Shown here piece by piece: positions 21,165-28,736 of a stretch of 64,000 nt of DNA (the first letter of the stretch is position 1; each line of letters opens with the position of its first letter). Below the pieces are notes generated by a model. It did no database searches. It was not told where the DNA came from and saw nothing but the letters and a program-made list of their open reading frames with translations. This DNA comes from Maribacter litoralis (GTDB taxonomy: Bacteria; Bacteroidota; Bacteroidia; Flavobacteriales; Flavobacteriaceae): positions 744,001 through 808,000 of the forward strand of contig NZ_QCZD01000001.1 in NCBI RefSeq assembly GCF_003075045.1, in the 5' to 3' direction. A program made the position numbers and the translations under genes.

Positions 21165-21290
21165 ACAACGGTCTAGTATCAGAATAGTAGCGGATTTTAA
21201 AACGCTAATTCTTCGGATTAAGCCAAACCATAAATATAAAAAAGCGATTTCGATTACGCACCGAAACCGCTATTACTTATACAATGTTGT
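21165..21290. repeat. Interspersed imperfect palindromic repeat, copy A
   Basis: 126 bp with related ends ACAACGGTCTAGTATC... and ...TATACAATGTTGT, and inner arms AGCGG / CCGCT. The first 34 bases match copy B (23105-23232) at about 32 positions, and the right ends of both copies carry AAACCGCTATTA...ATTGTTGT or ATGTTGT. The last 14 bases encode the C-terminus and stop of the HxlR gene. Confidence 0.75.
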
Positions 21291-21696
21291 GGGTAATTAT
21301 TAATCTACTTTTTATTTCTTCAACCGTTTTATCATATTCAGAATCTATCTTCTCTTTGAAGTCCTTTTCCGCATTATTCTTTTCGGTATAATTAGCGCCC
21401 CATCGATATATGTCCATAACGATTGGAACAAGGTCAAGACCTTTTTTTGTCAAGGAATATAAATAGGCAGACCTATTATTTGAATCTACTTCCTTAGTGA
21501 TAATTCCGTTTGCCAAAAGTCTATTAAGCCTATCTGTTAGAATATTTGTTGATATACGCTCAATATTCACTAATTGGTTGAAATGGCGATTGTCAAAAAA
21601 AATGAAATCACGAAGAATTAAGAGCGTCCACTTATCTCCAAAAATGTCGAGAGATAATGTTATTGGGCAATCTGACCTTCTTTTTTGTTCCTCCAT
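21277..21696 (-). CDS. HxlR family transcriptional regulator
   Basis: 139-residue winged-helix regulator of the HxlR family. It shows CPITLSLDIFGDKWTLLILRD (Cys10, the position used for redox sensing in several members), FNQLVNIERISTNILTDRLNRLL (recognition part) and the wing with SAYLYSLTKKGLDLVPI. It is divergent from the SRPBCC gene and may regulate it from the shared 89-base intergenic region. The final residues THNIV and the stop are encoded inside the palindromic repeat. Confidence 0.9.
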   Translation of the reverse strand: MEEQKRRSDCPITLSLDIFGDKWTLLILRDFIFFDNRHFNQLVNIERISTNILTDRLNRLLANGIITKEVDSNNRSAYLYSLTKKGLDLVPIVMDIYRWGANYTEKNNAEKDFKEKIDSEYDKTVEEIKSRLIITHNIV

Positions 21697-21718
21697 TTTT
21701 CAAAGTTACGATAAGTAC

Positions 21719-21748
21719 TTGCATAATAAAAGTTCTCTCGTATATTTG
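21719..21748 (+). promoter_or_regulatory. Promoter of the SRPBCC gene
   Basis: TTG (21719-21721), 19-base spacer and perfect -7 box TATATTTG (21741-21748). Transcription would begin near 21754, which makes the ATG at 21759 almost leaderless and favours the ATG at 21786. Confidence 0.65.
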
Positions 21749-21785
21749 TACTTTTAAAATGCAAGCACTAATTAAAACTAAAACT

Positions 21786-22229
21786 ATGTCTTATACCACA
21801 AGTGTTTCAATTGAAGCAAATTCAGAAATTATATTTAACGCAATAACCCAATCAGTTCAAGAATGGTGGGGTAACACCAATACTGCCGTGTCAAAATTAG
21901 ATGATGAGTTTACGACAAGTTTTGACAAAACATTCTGGAAATTTAAAATTTTAGAATTTAAACCGAATTCTAAGATTGTTTGGCAATGTATTGATGCAAA
22001 GCATATTCATACAGGTTTCGATGGAATTGAAAAGGAATGGATTGGAACAAACGTTGAATGGAATTTGGAAGAGAAAAGTCATAATGAAACCATTCTAAAT
22101 TTCACCCATAATGGACTTGTTCCAGAATTAAATTGTTACGAAATATGTTATCCTGCTTGGGAAAGGTTTGTTACGCAAAGTCTCAAAAGTTTTGTCGAAA
22201 CTGGAAAAGGAATGCCACATTTGTCGTAA
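21786..22229 (+). CDS. SRPBCC / AHSA1-like domain protein
   Basis: 147 residues from the ATG at 21786, where the domain starts (MSYTTSVSIEANSEIIFNAI). START/Bet v 1-like fold as in AHSA1 proteins: FNAITQSVQEWWG, then strands FKILEFKPNSKIVWQCID and ...VEWNLEEKSHNETILNFTHNG, and a C-terminal helix FVTQSLKSFVETGKGMPH. Small ligand-binding or chaperone-like role, unknown ligand. HxlR-SRPBCC divergent pairs are common in Bacteroidota and usually form a local switch. Confidence 0.8.
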   Translation: MSYTTSVSIEANSEIIFNAITQSVQEWWGNTNTAVSKLDDEFTTSFDKTFWKFKILEFKPNSKIVWQCIDAKHIHTGFDGIEKEWIGTNVEWNLEEKSHNETILNFTHNGLVPELNCYEICYPAWERFVTQSLKSFVETGKGMPHLS

Positions 22230-22375
22230 TTACCTGAAGAGCCCTACTCAGGCGTACCGAAAATTGACGTTCAACTACTAACGGGGTTATAAAAAAAGCC
22301 CCTGAAAGAGGCTTATATCGATCGTAATTATTTCTAATTATAGGCTTGTGCAACGGTTACTTGTGTTGTGCTTAG

Positions 22376-23086
22376 TTATTTTAATCTATAAAATTCATAT
22401 TCTCTAAAATTATCTTCTGGAAATTTGGGGTCATAGAATTTTAAATACAATGGATAGTAATCTGTTAAATATTTTTTCACGTTTAAGACAGGGTTGTATT
22501 CAATTATCATTTCTTCTGTAACGTACATTTCTACTTGACGATTGGTATTAGTATCATTTAATATGACTTGAAAACAATCACGGTTGCAAATTTGTCGTCG
22601 CATGTTTTTATTTACTTCCATTAACTGAAATCTATCATCGTTTTTATAGATAATCTCATGCTCGACGCCCGTCTCAAACCGATTTGGCGAAAAACTTTTC
22701 ATTTTTTTATTGATTCTATCGATTTGTGAGATACTAGAAATACCAACTGATAGTGGTGAATCACTTTTAAACTCGTCGTTTATCTTATAAAATATGAATT
22801 GTTCTGATTCAATAAGAAAATGAATGTTTGACTTTCTATCAAAAACCGCTATTCCCGGAGGTGTAGGTGGTATGAAATCATTTGTTGATCCGCCCTTTTT
22901 AATCCGTGAATCTAACTCTTCTTTCTCAACACTATCTGCATAAATTTGGGAAACAACCCATCGTTCCTTAATAACGTAGTGTCCATTTATATTAGTAAAA
23001 TTTTGCTTCTCTTGTCCAAATGAAAAATGCGTACCTGAAAGAATAATAAAGACAATGGTCCAACATTTTTCTGATACGTATCTCAT
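22376..23086 (-). CDS. Exported protein of unknown function
   Basis: 236 residues with a signal peptide (MRYVSEKCWTIVFIILSGTHFSFGQ). I do not recognise the family. The C-terminal third, CNRDCFQVILNDTNTNRQVEMYVTEE split over about 167-195, faintly recalls GLPGLI-type porter-sorted or periplasmic proteins, but the key motif is absent. An imperfect hairpin at about 22296-22314 (AAGCC...GGCTT next to an A-run) could end its transcript. It lies between two copies of the palindromic repeat and has the look of a cassette. Confidence 0.55.
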   Translation of the reverse strand: MRYVSEKCWTIVFIILSGTHFSFGQEKQNFTNINGHYVIKERWVVSQIYADSVEKEELDSRIKKGGSTNDFIPPTPPGIAVFDRKSNIHFLIESEQFIFYKINDEFKSDSPLSVGISSISQIDRINKKMKSFSPNRFETGVEHEIIYKNDDRFQLMEVNKNMRRQICNRDCFQVILNDTNTNRQVEMYVTEEMIIEYNPVLNVKKYLTDYYPLYLKFYDPKFPEDNFREYEFYRLK

Positions 23087-23104
23087 TTTGTTTTATAATT
23101 AAGC

Positions 23105-23232
23105 ACAACGGTCAAGTATAAGAATAGTAGCGGATTAAAATGCACTAACTTTTCGGTTAAATACTGACCTTTTTTATATTTACATACTTTCGTTTTAGCG
23201 AATAAACCGCTATTATTTTTATATATTGTTGT
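23105..23232. repeat. Interspersed imperfect palindromic repeat, copy B
   Basis: 128 bp, begins ACAACGGTCAAGTATAAG and ends TATTGTTGT; the outer 30-35 bases at the left and about 20 at the right match copy A, the middle diverges but keeps an A/T-rich palindromic character. Confidence 0.75.
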
Positions 23233-23263
23233 ACACTGGCTTTTTTCCATTCAACTTCTCATA

Positions 23264-23352
23264 CAGCGTTGGCAAAGTCATACTCTTTTGCAATTTTTGG
23301 CTTGTGCTTTGGCTGTAGCGAATTGCAAATGTGTATGGCTTTTAGCATTGGC
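23264..23352. repeat. Imperfect palindrome at the downstream edge of the restriction operon
   Basis: Arms meet around TTTGCAATT (23287-23295) and AATTGCAAA (23321-23329), extending outward through CATAC / GTATG and AAAG / CTTT. It starts with CAGCGTTGG, a word found again at 27816-27824 on the other side of the operon. Confidence 0.6.
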
Positions 23353-23355
23353 AAA

Positions 23356-23727
23356 TTATAAAGTCAAACCTCTATCAAAATCCGCTTGATACTGTACAGG
23401 AATCGTAGCTCTGATATTTGCAATGTTTTGTGTTCCACCCATTACAAAGTTGTGATTAGTTGCAATGTTTTCTACAAAATCATTACAATTCACTCTTGTA
23501 ACAACATTTCCAACTCCAGCAGTATGATTTAACGTGCAAGTTAATGGTAGATTTGCTATATAGAATTTAATTCGACCTTCGCTTCCCCAAGCTCCCTGGT
23601 CTTCATTGTGTTCCCAAACTAGCGAACTAGTTCCATCTGATTTAGCTAAATAACCAAGTAATTCATAATACTCACTTTGATTATTGAATTGTATTTGATT
23701 TTGAGTTCCAAAATTTGATTGATACAT
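23356..23727 (-). CDS. Unknown 123-residue protein, last gene of the restriction operon
   Basis: Small protein without signal peptide or membrane segment. It is rich in Asn, Gln and Gly, and predicted mainly beta (LVWEHNEDQGAWGSEGRIKFYI). I recognise no family. It follows the HNH nuclease by 16 bases on the same strand, and no separate promoter is visible, so it is likely co-expressed with the restriction system. It could be an accessory or anti-toxic subunit, or a passenger. Cys53 and Cys74 are its only cysteines by my count. Confidence 0.6.
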   Translation of the reverse strand: MYQSNFGTQNQIQFNNQSEYYELLGYLAKSDGTSSLVWEHNEDQGAWGSEGRIKFYIANLPLTCTLNHTAGVGNVVTRVNCNDFVENIATNHNFVMGGTQNIANIRATIPVQYQADFDRGLTL

Positions 23728-23743
23728 ATTATTTAATTATTAG

Positions 23744-24925
23744 TTATGCTCTCGCATACGTATGGTTAATGATTTGATGTTTTATTTCTTCGAAATCCAT
23801 TCCAATTTGAAAATGTTCTGTTTCAAAGCCTGTATTTAAAACGTTAATGAAATCTTCTAAAGAATAGTCGTTTCCACCTGAACGATAATTAATTTCAATT
23901 GAATCTAATTTTGAAATAAGACAAATTGCTTGGTAGCGTTCATCTATAACAGAAGTTTTATTATTTGGATGAGCCCTATAAAAATGTTGATTTGGTGTTA
24001 GAACAATTATATTTTCAGGTGAATCTGCTATTTCAGGAAATTCACTTTCCATAAAAATATGATGAGCTTGAAGACCAGGGTACTCTTTGAATCTGTGAAT
24101 TTCACTAAAAGGATGAATTTTTCTAACAAATTTTTTAGCTTTTTGGATATTATATTTAAAATACCCTTGAATATCTACATTCTCGCCTAAAGCCTTTTTA
24201 AATTCTTCTCTAGTTATTCCTTTATCTTTCCCAATATCTCGCCAATTGATTCTATTGTATCGTATTTCCTCTATTGGTAACGTGAATTTAGAAACTGTAC
24301 CTCGTATAGTACCTTTTAGTTTCTTTTTGAATGCTAGGATATTAATTATTTTATTAAAAATCCTCGGTGGTTCTTTCTCCTTTTTTATACTTGTGTTTGA
24401 AAAGTAAAAATCAAATAAAGCATTTCTTAAAGCTTCAAGACTTACTTTGTTTTGTTTTTCAAAAAAATTATCAAATACTCTTTGAAGACCGCTTTCTTGG
24501 ATAACCTTGGAGAGGTAAATTTCCAAAAAATTAAGAGCATTCCTTTCACGTAGTGAGATATATTCAAGAATATCAAAACGATTTACTTTATATACGTTTG
24601 TATTTCCATTTTTTGATTCAATCAAAACTTTTGCGTACCCTAAAGTTTTTAATGGCATTGCAAAGAATTTATCATACTCACTATCAGCATCTTTTAGGTT
24701 GGGCTTATTAAATGATTCTGTAATAATAGTTTGAGCATAATTGGAATGCCATATATCATTTTTGGTAAATTCTTTTTCTAGATTTCCATCTATAAATTCG
24801 ATAATGCATTCAGTTACGACACAAAGGACATCTGGCGTAACTTTTTGGTCCATAAATCTAGCATCTTTAGATTTTCTAACGTCAAAATCAAAATTTGCAA
24901 AGTGCTCGTTAAGTTGTTCTATCAT
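23744..24925 (-). CDS. HNH restriction endonuclease
   Basis: 393 residues. The N-terminal segment ARFMDQKVTPDVLCVVTECI (about 22-41) is a recurring start of restriction proteins of this kind. The HNH nuclease is near the end: LQAHHIF (H288/H289), PENIIVLTPNQHFYRAH with N305 and H314. The middle (about 100-260) would hold target recognition and is Lys-rich. The start codon overlaps the methyltransferase stop by 4 bases (ATGA), so the nuclease is made only after the methyltransferase. AT-rich coding sequence suggests transfer. The recognition sequence is not deducible. Confidence 0.8.
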   Translation of the reverse strand: MIEQLNEHFANFDFDVRKSKDARFMDQKVTPDVLCVVTECIIEFIDGNLEKEFTKNDIWHSNYAQTIITESFNKPNLKDADSEYDKFFAMPLKTLGYAKVLIESKNGNTNVYKVNRFDILEYISLRERNALNFLEIYLSKVIQESGLQRVFDNFFEKQNKVSLEALRNALFDFYFSNTSIKKEKEPPRIFNKIINILAFKKKLKGTIRGTVSKFTLPIEEIRYNRINWRDIGKDKGITREEFKKALGENVDIQGYFKYNIQKAKKFVRKIHPFSEIHRFKEYPGLQAHHIFMESEFPEIADSPENIIVLTPNQHFYRAHPNNKTSVIDERYQAICLISKLDSIEINYRSGGNDYSLEDFINVLNTGFETEHFQIGMDFEEIKHQIINHTYARA

Positions 24926-27426
24926 TCAGTTATTTCTTTTAATAAGCCAAAGAAAAATACAGAGTTATTGTCAATATTTAAAGACCTTGTTCCGTAATTT
25001 CTTGCAACTCTATAATAGTTTTCAAATTCTTCTGTGCTGTAAAACTCTAAATCTTGCTCGTTTGGTAAACGACTTCCATTTTTTAAAGTCAATAAAGCAA
25101 CTGAACCATCAGTAATTGTATTTTTTGGTAAAAAACTTGCTCTTGGGTAATAAGTTAGATTTGGAACCATTACTACATCAGATTCGTTGTAGAATTTGGA
25201 AACTGCAAGTTCCTCAATTTCATCAATGTAACAATCATAGCCATCAATTTCCTTTACTTCATTGTTACCAATGTTTCTTGATTTTAGAACTCTTACTTTA
25301 CCTTTATTTTGAGTGATTGATTTTGTGATTTGTCTATCTCTGAAACTATTAAAAATATCAAGTTTCATTTTTGAAACAACATTATCAAAACTTGCATCTC
25401 TATAAATTAACCAATAAGGAAATTCATCAGAAAAAATATAATCTTTGCTTTCTTCCTTGTACGAGTTTTTGATGTAACTTTCTATTATAACTTTATCACT
25501 TGTTGAAACAGAAGAAGAACATAAAAAACTTACTGTTTCAATCTTTACACCTTTAAAAGCTTTTTCTCCATAGTCGCAAATTTTCTTTAAATCACAACTT
25601 TTTAAAACATCTCTTGTCTTATTAAATTCAGGTGCATTTAATAAACTTTTAGGCACTATTAAAGAAACATAGTTTCCTAAACGCAATGACTTTTCAATAA
25701 AAAAGGAAAATATATTATTAGTGTTAGAATTTTGAGCTTTAAACTTATATAAGTCTAATAATTCTTTGTTCTTTGTTACTTTGCCATATGGTGGATTACC
25801 AACAACAATGTCGTATTTTGTCTTACAATTCCAAAGTAGAAAATCAATGTGTTTGAAATTGATTTTAAAGTTTTTTGGAACTTTAATTTTTGACAAAATT
25901 GTCTTTAAAATTTGCAATGAATTGTTGTCAATATCGCAAACATCAAGAATTACTTCGTCATTGTTTTCATATTTTTCAAACAACAATGGAATGAAATTAC
26001 CAACTCCAACAGATGGTTCAAGAATTCTTATTTTCTTTTTCTTTTTTAGTTCTGGTAAATCTTTTATTACAGAATAAGCAATATCTTTTCTTGTAAAATA
26101 GGCACTTGTTTTTAATCTTTCCGAATTTGAATGCTCTGCTATTAAAAAAATATTATCTAAAGAATAGTTTTTAAAGTTTGTCTTTATGAAACTTACAATA
26201 TTATCAGTTTCATTTAGCTTGAATTCTTCTTCAAGAGATTTAATTTGTGATAAAGACAAACTTTCATTTTTATTAGCTTTTTTAATATTAGAGGCAATGT
26301 CTTTAAAAACTCCTGTTGGAACTGCTTCACCTAAACAATGTCTAATGTTAAGCTCTTGCTTTTTTAAGAAAGCCTTTTTCTCTAATTCTGTAAACTTATT
26401 AAGTTTTTCAGTGTTAATATGCGACCATTCAAAAGATTCTGGAATAGATAGCATTCTCATTAATTCTCTTATTGAAAATACTCTATTATCTGATGGGTGA
26501 ACCGTATTTTGACTTGCTAAAATATCATTTCTTGTATGAACACAAGGTCCTTCTTTATCCCAATACCAACGAGCATATTTGTCTCCATTTTTACTTTTGT
26601 TGTAAACAACTTCTCCGTTAATAATTCGGTGAGGAATTCTTTCAGGTTCTGAATTTTCAAATGCTGATTGACCTTCTTCCAAATTTTCTATCCAAGGAAG
26701 CATTCTTTGGTCAAACTCTCGGTAAGAATGAAAAATGTCATTTGAAATTTCTCCCATTTGTGTTAATGATGGTAAATCTCCTATAAGCTGTCGTAAAGTT
26801 TTTGATTTTTGCTTTTTTGGGAATATATCATAAGGTGTGATGTTTGGAATATTTTTTCTAACTCCAATAACTAATGTTCTTGTTCTACTTGAATTAGAAC
26901 CATATTCTTTGAAGTTTACAATTTTGTATAAAATATTGTAACTACCACCAAGATTATATTTAATCGCTTCTTTTATTGGTTTTACAACTCCATCAATGTC
27001 TGTACACGTAGTATTTAAAAATGCTCGAACATTCTCAAAGACAAAATATTTCGGTAGAATCTTGTTTGTTAATTTTATTGATTCAACAACTAAAGAATTT
27101 CTTGATATTTCGTCATTTTTCTTGTGATTAGCTACTGACATACCTTGACAAGGTGGCGTTGCTATTAAAACTACTGGCGTTTTAATTTTATGTTTATCTT
27201 GCCAAAACTCTAATTCATTAAGAAGTTTTCTTTTAACTTCTTGCTTGGTAATATCTCCATCAATATATCCACTTTCGTATTTACATTTGTTGTTAAAAGC
27301 TTGTATTTTAAGTCTTTTAGTAAGTAGTTCATTAGTAGCAATACATTCAAAACCATTAAGTTTGAAGCCATAGCATCCAACACCAGCACTACTGAAAAGG
27401 CTAATATATGTTAATGGTTTTTTCAT
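24922..27426 (-). CDS. Fused m5C - N6-adenine DNA methyltransferase
   Basis: 834 residues holding two complete DNA methyltransferases. The m5C half spans about 1-380: motif I LFSSAGVG, motif IV PPCQ (C93), motif VI FENV (131-133), motif VIII RTRTLVIGV, motif X GEAVPTG near 366-372. The adenine-N6 half spans about 440-834: FTRKDIAYSVI, motif I EPSVGVGNF (470-478), motif IV NPPY (544-547), then a C-terminal part likely to read DNA. The order motif I before NPPY with a C-terminal recognition region is the gamma, TaqI-like class. One chain methylating C on one strand and A on the other implies an asymmetric target, as in HphI-type systems with separate m5C and m6A enzymes. Confidence 0.88.
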   Translation of the reverse strand: MKKPLTYISLFSSAGVGCYGFKLNGFECIATNELLTKRLKIQAFNNKCKYESGYIDGDITKQEVKRKLLNELEFWQDKHKIKTPVVLIATPPCQGMSVANHKKNDEISRNSLVVESIKLTNKILPKYFVFENVRAFLNTTCTDIDGVVKPIKEAIKYNLGGSYNILYKIVNFKEYGSNSSRTRTLVIGVRKNIPNITPYDIFPKKQKSKTLRQLIGDLPSLTQMGEISNDIFHSYREFDQRMLPWIENLEEGQSAFENSEPERIPHRIINGEVVYNKSKNGDKYARWYWDKEGPCVHTRNDILASQNTVHPSDNRVFSIRELMRMLSIPESFEWSHINTEKLNKFTELEKKAFLKKQELNIRHCLGEAVPTGVFKDIASNIKKANKNESLSLSQIKSLEEEFKLNETDNIVSFIKTNFKNYSLDNIFLIAEHSNSERLKTSAYFTRKDIAYSVIKDLPELKKKKKIRILEPSVGVGNFIPLLFEKYENNDEVILDVCDIDNNSLQILKTILSKIKVPKNFKINFKHIDFLLWNCKTKYDIVVGNPPYGKVTKNKELLDLYKFKAQNSNTNNIFSFFIEKSLRLGNYVSLIVPKSLLNAPEFNKTRDVLKSCDLKKICDYGEKAFKGVKIETVSFLCSSSVSTSDKVIIESYIKNSYKEESKDYIFSDEFPYWLIYRDASFDNVVSKMKLDIFNSFRDRQITKSITQNKGKVRVLKSRNIGNNEVKEIDGYDCYIDEIEELAVSKFYNESDVVMVPNLTYYPRASFLPKNTITDGSVALLTLKNGSRLPNEQDLEFYSTEEFENYYRVARNYGTRSLNIDNNSVFFFGLLKEITE

Positions 27427-27755
27427 AATTCTAATTTTCCTTGTTTTACATTGACATTTCTGTAATAGTTCGCAGTATCTTCTGCTACAGAAAAAATGGA
27501 TTCAGAGCATTTATATTTTAGGGCTTCTTTCACAAATTTGTCAGCAAAAAATAAATCGGTAACAATTTGTAAATCAGTCTGAAATAATTCAGCAAGTTTT
27601 TTCAATTTAGATTTACTGAATTTTTGACTTCCGTTTTCAATTCTGCAAATTGCACTTGTATTGATTCCGATTTTAGTTCCGAGTTCGGTTTGTGTCCATT
27701 CTCGTTTTTCTCTTTCAGTCTTAATATAATTTCCGAAACTTGTCATTTGACCCAT
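27423..27755 (-). CDS. HTH (Xre-type) controller protein of the restriction system
   Basis: About 110 residues. HTH: FGNYIKTEREKREWTQTELG then KIGINTSAICRIENGSQKFS, the Xre/C-protein pattern, followed by a helical tail. The frame starts formally with TTG at 27764, but that codon lies in the -7 box. The ATG at 27755 would give a nearly leaderless message as in many restriction controllers, and the ATG at 27746 is the alternative. It overlaps the methyltransferase start by 4 bases. Likely times methyltransferase and nuclease expression. Confidence 0.8.
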   Translation of the reverse strand: MGQMTSFGNYIKTEREKREWTQTELGTKIGINTSAICRIENGSQKFSKSKLKKLAELFQTDLQIVTDLFFADKFVKEALKYKCSESIFSVAEDTANYYRNVNVKQGKLEL

Positions 27756-27761
27756 TTTTAG

Positions 27762-27769
27762 CAAAAGTA
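27762..27769 (-). promoter_or_regulatory. -7 box of the restriction operon
   Basis: TACTTTTG on the minus strand, a perfect TAnnTTTG. Start of transcription expected near 27757, i.e. at or just before the controller start codon. A TTG lies 23 bases further upstream (27793-27795). Confidence 0.55.
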
Positions 27770-27972
27770 AAAATAAATTGCGATTTTTGTGTCAACTTTT
27801 AGTTTTATTTTCAATCAGCGTTGGGAAAAGGCAAGCTCTTTTTATTTTGTGAGGTACGAGCAAAATGAAATGTGCTTGACTGTGCGGTTGGTTTTTCAGA
27901 ACTTGTGTACAACAATCGTATATGTACACAATTGCACATATATCTTTTATATCCCAACTAAGATAAAACAAA

Positions 27973-28000
27973 AAAACCATCACTTTTCAGTGATGGTTTT
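27973..28000. terminator. Bidirectional terminator downstream of fsa
   Basis: 11-bp stem AAAACCATCAC (27973-27983) / GTGATGGTTTT (27990-28000), loop of 6, with an A-run on the left that is the T-run for fsa. Confidence 0.88.
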
Positions 28001-28028
28001 TAATATTAAATTGATTAAATCTTACGAT

Positions 28029-28682
28029 TTAGTTTCCTTTTTGGTAATCGGCCAAGAATTTCTCTAAACCACTGTCAGTTAATGGGTGCTTTAAAAGTCC
28101 AGTAATTGCACCTAAACCACCTGTCATAACATCTGCACCAATTTTAGCACAGTCAATAATATGCATTACGTGACGTACAGATGCCGCAAGAATTTGAGTT
28201 TCAAATCCGTAGTTATCATAAATTAAACGAATGTCAGCAATTAAACCTAAACCATCCGTAGAGATATCATCTAAACGACCTATGAAAGGAGATACGTATG
28301 TTGCACCTGCCTTAGCAGCCAATAATGCCTGACCTGAAGAGAATACCAAGGTACAGTTAGTTCTATAACCTTTATCAGAGAAATACTTGATCGCTTTTAC
28401 TCCTTCTTTGATCATAGGTACCTTAATTACGATCTGTGGGCTAATTTTAACCAACTTCTCTCCTTCTTCGACCATACCGTCAAAATCGGTAGAAATTACC
28501 TCGGCACTTACGTCACCGTCAACTAAGTCGCATATTTTCTTGTAATGCTCCAAAATGTTTTCAGCACCGGTAATGCCTTCTTTAGCCATTAAAGATGGGT
28601 TTGTGGTAACACCATCTAAAATACCCATGTCTTGAGCTTCTTTGATCTCGTCTAAATTTGCTGTATCTATAAAAAATTTCAT
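28029..28682 (-). CDS. fsa: Fructose-6-phosphate aldolase / small transaldolase
   Basis: 217-residue cytosolic enzyme of the small transaldolase/FSA family. [34 protein letters not shown] and the Schiff-base Lys in [11 protein letters not shown] are plain. [20 protein letters not shown] and the C-terminal [15 protein letters not shown] complete the fold. Such short proteins act either as transaldolase or as F6P aldolase; with transketolase 54 bases upstream and rpiA beyond, a transaldolase role in the non-oxidative pentose phosphate pathway is more likely. Terminated by the hairpin at 27973-28000. Confidence 0.92.
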   Translation of the reverse strand: MKFFIDTANLDEIKEAQDMGILDGVTTNPSLMAKEGITGAENILEHYKKICDLVDGDVSAEVISTDFDGMVEEGEKLVKISPQIVIKVPMIKEGVKAIKYFSDKGYRTNCTLVFSSGQALLAAKAGATYVSPFIGRLDDISTDGLGLIADIRLIYDNYGFETQILAASVRHVMHIIDCAKIGADVMTGGLGAITGLLKHPLTDSGLEKFLADYQKGN

Positions 28683-28736
28683 CTTTTTCTACTTTTAAAT
28701 TATTATAATGTTCTCTAGGCAAGGCCTAAAGTTTTT

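Noticed and set aside
21657-21785. Longer SRPBCC reading frame starting upstream
   Set aside because: It would start inside the HxlR coding region and upstream of the -7 box; the conserved domain starts at 21786.
21165-23232. Integron attC array
   Set aside because: The repeats are palindromic with conserved ends, but no integrase gene is in the window, and cassettes carry genes in both directions.
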